From assembly GCF_949987515.2 (NCBI RefSeq), contig NC_082698.1:1815501-1879500 (forward strand): a DNA stretch of 64,000 bases. Reading direction: 5' to 3'. Origin of the DNA: Delphinus delphis. Taxonomy: Eukaryota > Chordata > Mammalia > Artiodactyla > Delphinidae. Within the stretch, counting starts at the first letter, position 1. Every line of letters starts with the position of its first letter. Both the position numbers and the translations under genes were made by a program. Positions 49,831-61,544 of the stretch are shown in pieces. The notes below the pieces were generated by a model. It saw nothing but the letters and a program-made list of their open reading frames with translations. It ran no database searches and was not told the DNA's origin.

Positions 49831-52800
49831 CCATCTCGCTCCCCTCCCCCCCGCCGTGTGCAGCTCCGCGGGGAGTTGCAGTGCGTCCTTCTGGAATAAG
49901 GTGACGTGTGAAAACCGCTTCAGGTCCCAGGGGTTAAACATCCGTCCTGGAGGGAGAGCAGGCGTGGTCTGTCAAGCCCATTCATTTCAGTGATTTTTCT
50001 ATTTAAATACATTTTCAGGTCGTTTCCAGCCCTTTCCTGGTAGCTTTGCAGATCTGCATGATCGTAGCCGTTGTTACCTCTGAGGCCGGGGTCCTTTAGC
50101 AAGGGGCGCTCGGGCCCTGAGAGGGGGGATGCTAGCTGCCCCGCTGTGTTGGCCTGGCCACCTGAGGTTCCGGCCCCTCGTCCTCGGGGGAGGGTCCCCT
50201 GGGCGCTGGGATGGAGGGGTGGAGATTCAGGAGAGGCTGTGGGTCAGCTGGGTGGAGGGATGGGGGATGGGGGAGAGGACTCAAAGGCAGTGGGATGTCA
50301 GGCCTGGGCAGCGCCCGGATCCCGTCAGCGGGAGGAGGATGCTGACCTCTCTGGCAGCGTCTGCGCCTGTGCAGTGAAGACAGGGGGCGCTGTGACCGGC
50401 AGGGCCTCCCGGGGCCCTTCTTTTGGAATGCGTCATTACCTGTTACAGGCGAGACCAGGAGCGCTGCTGAGGGGACCCGTAACCAGAGTGTGTGTCCGGA
50501 CCAGAGGTGCACGCACATCTGGTCAGCAGACATCCTCAGGCACATTGAAGTAACTGGTGAACCTGTGACTTGAAATTGACTTTATGGTTTTCCCAACGGC
50601 ACATAAACTTATTTTAGCATTTCTATGCACATTTATGGGAGCGGTTCCCTTTGTCCCTTTTCTGTAGAGATAACATGGGGAGGTGACCTATAGTCTAGCT
50701 TTGCTCGTAGCTAACAGTTCCGGCTAAAGCCTTCTGAAGATCCTTCATTGACTTACAGAAGGAGTGACATCCGGAAACGCACAGGCTTTGCCTGCGGGAG
50801 GGGCTGAGTTTACCACAGCTGCTGTTTATTTCCCTTTTTTTTTTAATCCAAGGAGCCTTTCCCTCCTGTGTGTGTAAGGCCCTGCCCTCCCCGGTGCCCC
50901 GGACTGGACGTTGGCGGTGAGGCTTCTGGCTGTGGTCGGCACAGGCGGTAGCCCCCGTTGTTCCCCAGAGAACACACAAGAGGGGCCACATCCTTCTCAG
51001 TAGGGCAGAGCAGAGGCGGGCTGGGTGAGGTTCCAGCCAGACAGAGGCCGGACGTCCGTCCACAGGGAGCCCCCTTCCTGCCCAGCGCTGCCCAGACGCG
51101 GCTGACAGCACCGCCTGCTGAAGGGATGGATTCCAGCACCTCCTGGCAGCCGCCTGTCCCCCGGCTCTAAACCCCTGTGTCTGCAGGTCTGCCCCCTCCG
51201 TCAGCCATTCTGGAATGTTCCTGGGGGAGGGCAGGCCCCATGGAGCTGTGGAGGAAGCCGGGCCCCTACATGCTCAGGGTCGTGGCTCCCGCTCCGAGGG
51301 TGAGGATGTGGCTGCGGGATGCGTCTCCGTAGCCTCCGCATCAGTAACCCTTCAGGGAAACCTCCCGCTCATTCCACGTGTGAGCCAGAACCGGGAACTG
51401 TGTTGGTCTTTCTTACTCATTTCAAAGATTATATAGGGATCAGAGGACCTGGCGTTTCTCTCCAGAATCCATAATGTTTCCTCCAGTTTGCTCAGTGACT
51501 CACACAGATTTACAGTTGTGTGCAAACGTGTGTGTGCTTGTGTGTCCCAGGGTGTGAGGTGGTGTGTGTGGGTGTGATTTAGGCCGAGGCTGGAGGCCAG
51601 GTGACCATTGCTGGTGCTGGTGGGCGGTGGAGAGAGGGAGCTTTAAGGGGCAGGTTTGGGAGCCGTTTGGGAAACAGTGCACGGACAAGGCTTGGGGGTC
51701 TGTCCAGGATGGACGTGGGGAGAAAAGTCCAAGAGGATCTGTCCTAAAATCTCCTTCATGTGCTCTCGTTCGGGAGGAGCTTTACTCACTCGTGCTTCTT
51801 CTCATCTCTTTTGTCCCATCTTGTCCTACCTTGTGCTTCTTATCAAGTTGTAAATTCCTCTGCCTCAGAAACGCTGTCTTGTTTCCATGCCCCATGGGGC
51901 TCATCCGTCAGGGCTATGGGTGTGTGAGGTCATTTAAGGGAGGGACCCCTGGAGGGAGCAGGGGATAAACACGTGCCCTGTGGACACACAGATCTGTGTA
52001 CACACGTCTCAAAGTGTGATGACCGTGCACAAGAACAGCTAACGCATATACTCAAATACATAATACTTTCTAGTAATTAATTGAAATAAATTACGCACGT
52101 AGACACTTTGCCCAGCCCAGCATAAGGCAGGTTTGAGTCATGGCACTAGGTGCCCCTTCTAGTGAGTGTGCCAGTTGCTGTGTGTGTGGGGTGTGTGGTG
52201 TGGTGTGGAAGGGGGTGCTGGGTGTGTGCTCTCATGGCCGTGCACATGCAGAATTCATGTTTCCATCTCTACCTGAGATGGTGGTGTGTTTCATCCACGC
52301 GCAGTGTTCAGTGAACTCACGTGTCTGCGTCTCTGCACACGCGTGAACTTGGGAATTCTTTGAGCCCAGGCTCCTGAGTGCTGGGTGCCAAGGATGTCAG
52401 GGGAGGGGTCTGCGTTTATGTTTCAGCACCGAGTACTGGTGACTCTGTCCTTGGAGAGTATAACTCGGGATACCAGCTGATGCATGAAGGCAGGTGAGGG
52501 TGTGGAGGGGACTTTCATGGCCCCCCGCTTCCCCTTTGCTCCACCATCCTTTCTGCCACTGGCAAAGCCCCTTGGCTTCTTCCAGCCGGCTTGCCCACTC
52601 TATCCACGTTCAGGCGTACATTGCAGCCCGAGGGCCGCCCCAGCCATGTGGGCCCCGCCCTGCACCCCCGCCGCTCCCCAGGCTCCAGCATCAGGTCCTG
52701 GCCTGGCATGCGGACCTGTCCCCACCCCGGCCTCTGCTCCCCCTCCAGCCTGCCCACCATGCTGGCTCTTCTCTCCAGGCCCAGCGTTCTCTGCTAGGAA

Positions 52801-55110
52801 CCCCCAGGCTTCTCTCCACAGTGGTCCCGGCCGACACTTGCTCAGCCTTGAACGTTCAGCTGGTGTCACCCCAGAAAGCCTCCCGAGTGCACGTGGGTTA
52901 CGTGTGCTGTGCTCAGCGCTGTGCCCGTCCCTGATTGTCCATTGTCACCAAACTGAACCTTTGAGGGCCCGGATGAAGTGTGACCCTCCCTGCTGCCCCG
53001 GCCCAGCCCAGCACCCAGGTAGCCAACAGCACCGTGACCGGGATGAACATGCTGCACGTCGGTCCCAGCATCGCCCCCCAGCAGTGACCCTGGGGGCGAA
53101 GACCTCAGAGCCTGGAGGTGCTCGGTCTTCATGGGGGATACTGACTGTCGGAGGCCCTCCGCCCGCACGTCTGCCCCCCATAGAGACCTCTGCCGCCCAG
53201 ACCAGGCTTCTAGTCAAGTACTATCATCCCCAACGCACAGATTACAGCAGCCCACGCACAGTTCCTAAACGCGCGCAGCGCCGCCGTATCCCCGCCGCCA
53301 GCGCACACCTTGGGCCAGCCCTGTGTGAGGACTCGGTCCTAATCGTTAACCAGAACAAATCACTCTGGCAGCTTTGGGCGGCCCCACCTCTGGTCTGGAC
53401 CGCGGAGAACCGCGCGTGGCTTTCTGGGAGGGTCACGCGCTGCTCACTTCATGCACCTGCTGTTGCCGCACTAGGAGAGCTGCGCCTTTGTGGGGAGAGG
53501 ATGCAGATGCAGGAGGACGCCTTGGGAGGAAGGGGATGGGCTGGCTTTACAAGGGAAACTGCTGCGGGCAGCTAGGAAGCTAAAGCCGACGCAAACCTCT
53601 CACAGTGTTTCTGTAATTTGTTATTTTAAACCTGGTAACAAGCTGTGATGTCGGCTGTTACTTCCAAAAACAATTGATCGAACTCAGAATTCCGAAGAGG
53701 TTAAGCTGGCAGCGCTGCCCCACGGGTTAAATGCTGTGGTTACTATCGCTCCTGCAGCCTCCTTTCACTTGCCTCTGTAACTATGTTTCACCAACACTCC
53801 TTCCAGTGTGTTGTGGGTCACGGTGCCCTGCTTCTCACGCCAGTGGCAGAAATACCAATGAGGCCCTTTCGAGAAAGCGTGGGGCCCTGCTGGCCTTTCA
53901 TCAGTGCAGATCTGTCACCAGGGAGTCCTGATTTCTCCAGCGGGGAGGATGGGACTGAGGGCAGGCTCATTTCCAGCGAGCCCGCCTAGGGTCTGGGCGT
54001 GGTTGACAGTGACGCCACCAGTGTATCTCGGTCTCTGGGGCTGGAACATGGCTTTTTCCAGGCGTCACCACAACAGCCCTGAGTGGGGCTTCTCTCTCCT
54101 GGGTCCCCTGCAGGACCTGCTTCTTCCCGTGATCTCCTCAGCTTCTGCTGCTCCCGGGCTGCTGCCCCAAAGCCACCTTGTCCTGGCTAGGAAGACACCC
54201 GGCCCCAGTTGAGCTCGTGAGATCGGAAATGCACCAGGTCTTTCGTGGTTCCCCCAACCCATAAGGGGAAGGACGTCAGTAGTCTAGGCAGCAGCTGAGC
54301 CGGGCTGGGGACACCTGGGCCCTTCAGTCTATGGCGCTGTTGTGGCCACACAGATGACTCTGTCCAGAGGGAAAGAAAATTCAGATTGCTCCATGATTTC
54401 AATGGCCGTGAGCTGGAGGAAGCCCTCCCCAGCCAGTCATCTTGACCAGAACCCATCAAGGATGTCCCAGCACACTGGGACACCTGACACTGAGGTCCCG
54501 GCTGGGCGGTAGGGGACACAGCGTCGGGAGCGAGCTGGCTGCTGGCTGCTCTCCAGGCAAACTTTAATTGTAATTGTACCTCCAGCCCCCTTTCTGTAAA
54601 TCTTGGTGACATCACACTCGTATCCTTTACCCATCACACCTTAAATAACCTTTGCAGGCTGCCTCCCTCAGGTACCCCCAAACCACCCCTCCCACTTTAC
54701 ACAGTTCAGTCCCTGGGGCTGCCCGATTTGAACCCACATCTCCCTTTCTCGTGGGCATGTGCCCAAACTCCCAGATACAGCGTGTGCCCGCCACATGGCA
54801 TGACCCATCCAGCACTTCTCATCTGTGGCTCTAAGGCCATAGGTTTTGCACATGTATTTTTACTTATGCCTCTGGGCACATGGGGACAGAAGACCAAGAC
54901 GGAGAGTGAGGGTCTCCTGCCGCAGGACCTCACCCATCTCCTGCCCCACCCCAGAGGCAGCTTCTTTCTATGGCCGCTACTTTTCAGTTTTGTATTTTTG
55001 TCAGTTAACTTTTCCACTGTAACTAGACTGTTGATATTTTTATTTCTTGATTTCTCAACTTTAGACAACGGCTATTGATGTCATATGAGAGATGAAGAAT
55101 TTTGTTGGTC
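49831..55110. other. GC-rich non-coding DNA, nothing assigned
   Basis: Includes TG-rich low-complexity patches near 51515-51575 and 52175-52215. The longest open frame (52484-53575) is judged a by-product of base composition and is discussed under rejected items. No supported gene. Confidence 0.4.
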
Positions 55111-55112
55111 AT

Positions 55113-55400
55113 CTCCGGCTGCATAATGGAAAAGTGAGCTTTTGGTGACTAACCAAACAGCCCGTGTAGCGGCTTAAAAGAATGACCACTCATTTAACTC
55201 ATGACTTTGTGGGTCAGCGATTTGGGCTGGGTTCAGGCCGGTGGTTCTTCTGCTGGTACAACGCTCAAAAACTTTGTGGGTTTTCCACGCGTCAGATTCA
55301 ACAAAAGCCACACCCACGTGGGTTAAGATAGACCTGTCAACAGTCACAGGGTTAGGCTTCTGTATGACTGCACCTGCAAAACTGCTTGGAAGCCTCTTTA
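55113..55400 (+). repeat. Ancient interspersed repeat, copy A
   Basis: The stretch from CCGGCTGCATAATGG through GGCTTAAAAGAATGACCACT to GGGTCAGCGATTTGGGCTGG and GGTGGTTCTTCTG resembles the stretch at 55905 in the same order and orientation. It looks like a common mammalian repeat of the 'ataacaaattaccacaaa...cttaaaacaac' type. The family was not assigned. Confidence 0.45.
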
Positions 55401-55904
55401 TCTAGCCGCCAGGCATCGCCCTAAATCGTTCAGAGGTCTTATTACCAAAGTGTTTTCCAGTAACTTCTTTTATTTGGCCTTTGGCGTAGGCTTCACTTCA
55501 CTTTGAAGATCACTTACCAGCTGGGGGTGAGTGATCACTTACCTCCCAGCATGGAGGGAATGAGAAAGGGTTTGCTTTTCCCAGCTCAGCGGGTCGTAGC
55601 CCCTCTCAGTCCCACTCGCGAACTGCACAGTTCTCCCTGTAGCTTGTGTCCTCCTCTCACATCTCGTCACCCGCAGACAGTGGGCTGTCTGGCACTTGCA
55701 GCCTTTGGCCTGCAAATCGTCTTCCAAGGTCAGTGACTCAGGTCCCTGAGTGTATTTTCCATATTCCAAATGACCACAGGCCGTGGCCTTGCTGATGGTT
55801 TCGATGCTGCATAACAGGACCCGGCACCCGCTTTCCGACCGGTCCTGATGTAAATGCCACGCTTTTAGGCTTTTTGCTTTGGCGGCTCTCTCCATCCCAC
55901 TCTC

Positions 55905-56220
55905 TGTGACAGTCACCTACTGCTACATAATAAACTACCCCAAAACCTAGTGGCTGAAGACAGCTGCTGTTGATTTAGCCCGCGGTGCCCTGGGTCAGCA
56001 CTTGGGGCCGCGCTCAGCTGGGTGGTTCTTCTGTTGCGCCCGGCCGGTCCCTCATGCATCGCTGTCAGCTGCCGTTTTGCCCTGTGGTGGCTTGTCCAGG
56101 GTGGCATCACCCACATGCCTGTCGGTTGGTTTCAGCTGGGAGGAAGGGGGATAGGCCACGTGCCCCTCCTCTCTGAGACCGCATTTTCCACATGGAGGTT
56201 GCAGGATGCTAGGAGCAGCA
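55905..56220 (+). repeat. Ancient interspersed repeat, copy B
   Basis: CTGCTACATAATAAACTACC, CCCCAAAACCTAGTGGCTGA, CCTGGGTCAGCACTTGGGGC and CAGCTGGGTGGTTCTTCTG repeat the order seen at 55113-55400. Copy B is longer on the right. The two are diverged, so this is an old pair or two separate insertions of one family. Confidence 0.5.
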
Positions 56221-56300
56221 GGAGGGGGCAAACCGCACTTGCAGGCACTTTTCAGGTCTCTGCTCGTGTCACGTTTGCTCCTGTCCCATTGGCGATGCAG

Positions 56301-57532
56301 GTCTAATGGTCAAGGTGAGGGCTGGGGTGTGTGCACATCCAAGGGGCTTGGACACAGGGAGGCGTGAGCAAATGAGTCCGCTGTCTACTGCCACTGCCTC
56401 TCAAGAGTTGAGCTCACTTACACCGTCCCAACCATGATGCTTATATTGTCTTAGATATTTCAATCTAATCACTTTCAATAAATTATAGGCAAATAAAACA
56501 CTTAAACGTCCAATTCTTCTTCCATAAGATGGCGAGTTTCTTCCCTAACGTGGTGACTCTCTTTTGCATAACATGAGGGTTTCAGCCTCCCCATTTCCCT
56601 GCCGCCTTCCCATTGCTAACCTCGGTCAGCTACACTTTTACATGGTCAAGGGTATATTCTACAGGGACCATGGAGATTTTCTGGATTCATTCAGAGACTG
56701 GTTCTACAAGTTAATAAATAAGTAGGTAAATAAGTACATTTTCAGTGTTATAATTAAGTAGATGCTGTTCCGGAGAGAGTCCCCCTGGGACTACGTGTTA
56801 TCGTCAGAGCCAGACAGATGTGTGACGCACCTATAATTGCTTAAAATCATGCCAGGTAAAGCCATGGCTTTCTCACGTCTTTGGCTGGCTGTCCTGCCAT
56901 TCCTTGTTTCTCTTCTCTCACATGTTGCCGATATCTTTTTCGAATTGCTCGCTGTGTCTTTCTATTCTGTTCCTCTTCTTTTTCCCCCGGGCCCTTCCTT
57001 CCTCAGAGCATCTATTCACATCCTCCTGGCAGTTCCCTCGGGGCTGGGACGCTAGAGCTCCGTGTCACTGCTCTGCTGGCTCCGAGCCACCATCTCTCGA
57101 ATTTAGAGCTTCTCCTTTCCTCGTCCACGGCCACCCTTTCCCGGAGGGTATCCTGAAATAACGTCCCAATACGTCTGATCTCTTTGATGCTTAAAATTCT
57201 CATTTGCCTTCAAACTTGGTTGATAGGTTGTCGAGTTATACAACATTTGCTTGAATTGTTTTTCCCTAGAAATTTTAAAGACATTCCTCTAATATCTCCT
57301 AAATTCTGAACTCTCAAAGGGAAAGACACGTTCCAGTTGGTGTTACTTTGTAGGTGACTTGTGTTTTCTATGTGAAATAATACTGTGGTAATGGTGTCAC
57401 ATTTCTCTTTGACGTGTAGTGATTTTCTAATGATATATACACATTTTAAAAATATTAATTTCATGGAAAATTCTATGAACTTTTTCAATACAAAGCTTCA
57501 TATTCTTTAGCTCTGGGAAATTCTCTTCCATT

Positions 57533-57535
<3 letters not shown>
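56301..57535. other. Non-coding DNA, nothing assigned
   Basis: AT-rich on average with a short GC-rich block near 57000-57150. No gene or repeat was recognised. Confidence 0.4.

Positions 57536-57571
<36 letters not shown>
57536..57571. repeat. (AC)18 microsatellite
   Basis: Thirty-six bases of uninterrupted AC dinucleotide. A repeat this long without breaks is expected to vary in length between individuals. Confidence 0.98.
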
Positions 57572-57573
<2 letters not shown>

Positions 57574-57585
57574 ATTCACACATGC

Positions 57586-57705
57586 CGTTAATATATATGT
57601 TATATCTTTATGCTATATTTACAGCTTATACTACATATAGTATAACATAGTATATTGTATAACATATAGTATAAAATGCATATGACATATAGTATAACAT
57701 AAATG
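57586..57705. repeat. AT-rich imperfect tandem repeat
   Basis: Three related units starting ACATATAGTATAA lie at 57633, 57662 and 57685, with further TATA-rich variants around them. The patch is next to the microsatellite and self-complementary in places. Confidence 0.75.
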
Positions 57706-60591
57706 ATCTGTTCTACGCGATTTCCCCCCTCCGTGTGTGTGCTTTGTTTCTGGGTCCCTATCTCTGGGCTGCTGGCTGTCCTGGATTGTTCCCCTTGGTC
57801 TCTTCTTCTTTCTTCTCATGTTTTCTGCCACTTTGACTTCTTTTCCACATTTTGGGAGTGTTCCTTGTCTTTGTTTCCCAAATCTACTGAATGTTTTTCA
57901 GTGTCTGTCTGCACGTCAGAGCACCTTTCTGCATCCTCTAAGCGCGTCTTCCTGTTCCCGTGGCTCACGTGGTGTCTGCCCCGCGCGCCTTGGATGCGGT
58001 CCCTCATCCTGCTTCACTGTCAGCTCTGCTCAGCTCCCCACCTTATCTGCCCTCACTGCTGGGTCTCGTCCCGTGTCCCTCCCGTGCTCGGCTGTTCTTT
58101 CCTAGTTGAGGCTAGGGTCTCCTCTGCGCTGGAGTAACGCGGCCGGAGCCTCTCAGGTTTCAGCCGCATTACCCGATGCCCCTGCCCCCCGTCCCCGGGG
58201 CCTGAGGCCTTGGCTGCGTCTGCCCCTCACCTCCCTGAGCCCTGTGGACCCCCTGGTGGAGGGAGCCCGGCTCCCCCTCCTCTCATCGCTTCATCCCCTG
58301 GCGCTTGTATTTCGGGAGGGATGGACATCAGGCACCCGCACCTCTCCATAACCTCGAGGCATCAGGATGGGCGTTAGTCCTTGAGAGCAGTGGATTCGTG
58401 TCCTCCCACGAGACTCAACTCCATCCGGGTGGGGACTGCGTTGGTGGTCATTGTCACATCTCCACACCTCGTCTCAGGAATAGACCATCATTCATTCATT
58501 CAGCAGACACTCATCGAGGTCTTACTGCTGCCAGGGATTGTGTCGGGTGCTTGAGGTTGTCAGTGTATGGAAAAGGCCAAACTCTCTGCTCTCAGGAAGC
58601 TTCCAGGGTAGCAAGAGGAGGTAGATAGTAAACACAATAAATCAGCCCCTAAATGTACTCAGTAAATGAATGAAGGGGACAGCACTGGGCACGAGAAATA
58701 CATCCCTAACTCCCGTGCTGGTAACAAACGCCTGCAGCCAGAGGGAGGACACAGCCAGGGCGGCCACATGGCCAGGGCACTGCCTCTGGTCTCAGCAGCT
58801 TCTGTGCCCAGGACTGGCATGGCAGGTCACTGTGTCCCCCAAACAAGGCCATGTCTCTGCACAGAATTAAAGTCGGGGGTGACATGGTGTTCCTGGGCTT
58901 CCAGGGACGGCATTCTAAGATCCAGGGTCACCTCCCATCACAGGGATGGGCAGCGAGAGTGGTCCAGGGGAAGGACTCTTTCCCCAACCCCAGGGTCGCA
59001 TTTTCTGACCCCACCTGACCTGTGCCCGACCGGCTGGGATCGCAATCCTCTGTTTTCTGGGCACTTTATGACCTCCCCCCCGCATTGTAGGGGGTTGTGA
59101 GGACCCCGGAAGGGTCTCGGTGCTGAGCCGAGCTGGTGCAGGGTCTCTGCAGATTAGGAAGCAGCCACAGCCCCCTTTCTGCAGGATCCTGGGTGAAAGT
59201 CAAGCGGCTAGATTTCCACAGTACAGGAAGCAATTTCTCGCCGGCACGCCTGGCGTCGAGGGCTTTGAGGCCAATCCCATAAAAACCCCTCTGCTCTCTG
59301 CTGATCCGCTGACCTCTCATTACTTTGTGTCTCAGCAGTTGAGCTCTGAATGGCAGAGGCGTTTGGCAGTCCCTGCAAATAGAAACTGTGGACCGTGACG
59401 TTTGGGAAAGATATCTGATCATTAACAAAGTTGTTTCCACTATTTGACCACTTGTCAAAATCTGTGAAAAGATTTCTTTTGAGGTAATAAACATAACAAA
59501 CGGGACATATTCTTTGTTTGACGTGGTTTTATCTTGGGGAGATAAGATATACAGTGACATTTAATTCTCGGTTTTATTCTGGGTGCCCCGTACATGTCTG
59601 CGGCGGCCGTACCTCTGTCTGCTTATCTTTGGTTTCCGTATCAGCAAGCAAGTTAGGGACTGCTATTCATTTTTCTTTTTTAATGTCTGATAAAGGCTGC
59701 CTTCAAGTGAAGGCGTGGAATTACATTTCAGAAAGGGGGCTGCAGATACGACTTGTGTCTCTGGTGAGAGCGCAGGGCTGTCCCAGCTCGGCTCTGAGCT
59801 GCACTGTGTCCCAGCTGCGTGGGTCCTGCAGCCCCCATGGCCTGTCCTTTGGGAAAAGGGCTCTGCTTGCCCAACAGCAGATGGAGGGGCACACACTGGG
59901 CGCTGGTTCAGAGCTTTCTCCAGGCTGAAGGGAACGTTCTGAGCCAGCGTGACTCACACTGCCATGCCCTTGGGATGACGTGCAGATTCTGATTCCCGCG
60001 TCTGGGGGGGTCTGAGAGCCTGCAGGCCTGATGGTCTCAGGCTGCTGCTGCCGCTCAGGCACAGGCCACCCAGAAGCAGCGCCCAGCCTTTGTGGTCCCT
60101 GACGTCGGGAAAGATCGGCCATTAAATGCTCCATCACACATGAGTGAGGTTTCCCTTTGACACATATTTACATATTAACAATTAGAATCTCAAAATTGTC
60201 CATGAAAGTGAAGGTCCCTCTTCACTTTAAAGGTATACACATGCATCATACAGATACATGCATACACATGTACATCTCATACACTCGTGCATACGTGCAG
60301 ACACGTGCAGACGCTTGTACGTATGTTGTATTATTAAGGGTTCTATAGCCTGAGATTGTAGGATTATAGTGAGATTTATTGTACAGTAGTGGCTCTGTGA
60401 TTACGGATGCTGAGAAGTCCCACCATCCCACCTGCCGGCTGCAAGCTGAGGCCCAGGAGAGCGGGTGGGAGGTTTAAAGGCCTGAGAGCAGGAAGGCGGA
60501 TCCCAGCCGTGTCTGAAGGCCTGAGAACCGGAGCACGAAGACAGGAGCAGAGGACACCCCAGCGCCGGCTCAGGCAGAGCGCGGCTCCTTG
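57706..60591. other. GC-rich non-coding DNA next to the provirus
   Basis: No host exon was recognised. Near 58487-58600, CATTCATTCATTCAGCAGAC ... CTCATCGAGG ... TGCCAGGGATTGTGTCGGGT follows a very common ancient mammalian repeat whose class I did not assign. A patch at 60238-60320 is a degenerate ACATGCATAC-type simple repeat. Confidence 0.4.
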
Positions 60592-60740
60592 TGTACGGCC
60601 CTGGGCGTCCCCGGGAGTCCCGACCAGCAGGACAAATCCTTGTGAGTCCGAGGAGGAACCTGTGGGGGTTGAAAAAAGGGGGAAGGGCAGGAGACGCGAA
60701 AGAATGGAGGCAAGACAAAATCCTGATCAAGCCTCAAACT

Positions 60741-60746
60741 TTTATT
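60741..60746 (-). promoter_or_regulatory. LTR polyadenylation signal AATAAA
   Basis: AATAAA on the minus strand (TTTATT on plus), downstream of the TATA box within the LTR. Confidence 0.75.
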
Positions 60747-60759
60747 GCTGCGGTAGCTG

Positions 60760-60767
60760 TATTTATA
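60760..60767 (-). promoter_or_regulatory. LTR TATA box
   Basis: TATAAATA on the minus strand, in the place expected for the U3 core promoter, just before the poly-A signal. Confidence 0.7.
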
Positions 60768-60938
60768 CACTGCAGAGAAAGGGGGGCGGGATTCAGAATG
60801 AGGGAAGTACTTGGCTAATCATCATTGGTGCTGCGTGCGCGGGCTTTCATTTTAGGCGCGAACTTCTATCTCATAAATCAGGAAGAGAAGCAGGGTGTCG
60901 GCCATCTTCTAATGGCGAAAACTTCTTGGCTCCCAACA

Positions 60939-60953
60939 TTTCCTCCCTTTTTA
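60939..60953 (-). other. Polypurine tract (plus-strand primer) of the provirus
   Basis: Minus-strand AAAAAGGGAGGAAA abuts the LTR start TGTTGGGAGCC. This is the position and composition of a retroviral polypurine tract and fixes the LTR boundary at 60938/60939. Confidence 0.88.
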
Positions 60954-61352
60954 TTTCTTTTAAGGAGGTGGGCATTAACCGAGTGAGGGAGTAGTGACCT
61001 GAATCCTCCCGTGGACAAGGTATGTGTGTCCACACTCATCGGCTCTTGGTATCTTTTGGGGAGGAGAGGCAGAGCCAAAGATAATCTTAGCTACTAAAAG
61101 CCAAAAACAATGTTTAGATACCAACCTCTATCATAATTCAGGTATACTCACAGGGAATAACAGAGATTACCTTGTATATACATATATACACGTTTTCCCT
61201 TGTGCATGCTTTGCTGCCACACTCAACTCGGTACCCATACCCTCCATCAAAGAGGGGGGTAGGCATGTCTCTGTTTCATGCCGCTCCAGTGGAGGGGCAG
61301 CCAGAATCATCCTTTGGTTCTGCTTCTGTAATGGCGAGGCGATGGTAATGTA
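60954..61352 (-). other. Proviral remains between env leader and polypurine tract
   Basis: About 400 bases stand where roughly 1.7 kb or more of env would be expected. I recognise no surface or transmembrane envelope domain here, and no frame is open for long on the minus strand. It may hold the last part of the envelope region plus 3' leader sequence. Confidence 0.55.
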
Positions 61353-61484
61353 TCAGGTTAAATTTTGAGGCAAGTGGGGAGTGCTTTCAGCCTGTCCAAC
61401 AACCAGCAAAGATGACAGGATCAGGGTCACAACGGATAGCTCATGTCGTCTCTGCCGCTCTTTCAATATTAGGAGGGTCTCCAT
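61353..61484 (-). pseudogene. Truncated env leader (signal-peptide-like, 43 codons)
   Basis: An ATG at 61484-61482 follows the integrase stop by about 60 bases. The 43-codon frame has a basic stretch (KERQRRHE) followed by a hydrophobic run (LSVVTLILSSLLVVG) and a small-residue site (QAES), the form of an envelope signal peptide, then a stop at 61355-61353. Just upstream on the minus strand is a pyrimidine tract ending TTTTTCAG, a good splice acceptor. The position matches env, but no surface or transmembrane unit follows, so env is not functional. Confidence 0.65.
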
Positions 61485-61490
61485 CTTTTT

Positions 61491-61515
61491 CTGAAAAAGA
61501 AAAAGAAATACAATC
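61491..61515 (-). promoter_or_regulatory. Probable env splice acceptor
   Basis: Minus-strand TTTCTTTTTCTTTTTCAG, seven bases before the env-leader ATG. Retroviral env messages are spliced to an acceptor in this position. The acceptor is inferred from sequence alone. Confidence 0.55.
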
Positions 61516-61544
61516 TCAGGGAAAAGGGCCCTGGATAAAATTTA

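Larger units (their letters stand above)
60592..60938 (-). repeat. 3' LTR of the endogenous retrovirus
   Basis: On the minus strand the LTR starts at 60938 with TGTTGGGAGCC right after the polypurine tract. U3 contains an AGAAGATGGC motif near 60901-60912 (YY1-like form), a TATAAATA box, then AATAAA only about 15 bases further on, the compact arrangement of betaretroviral LTRs. The far end is tentative: a TACA ending (plus-strand TGTA at 60592) would pair with the TGT start, but without the 5' LTR or the target duplication the end could be off by tens of bases. Confidence 0.75.

Noticed and set aside
50071..50553. 160-codon open frame
   Set aside because: Gly/Arg-rich product mirrored by an antisense open frame of similar length, typical of GC-rich DNA without stops.
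52484..53575. 363-codon open frame on the plus strand
   Set aside because: The longest host frame in the window, but it lies in GC-rich DNA where several other frames are open over the same bases. It is Pro/Ala/Arg-rich without domain pattern and shows no splice or promoter context, so it is best explained by base composition.
57538..57570. CRISPR-like array
   Set aside because: The repeats are a dinucleotide microsatellite and AT-rich satellite. There are no spacers and the genome is mammalian.
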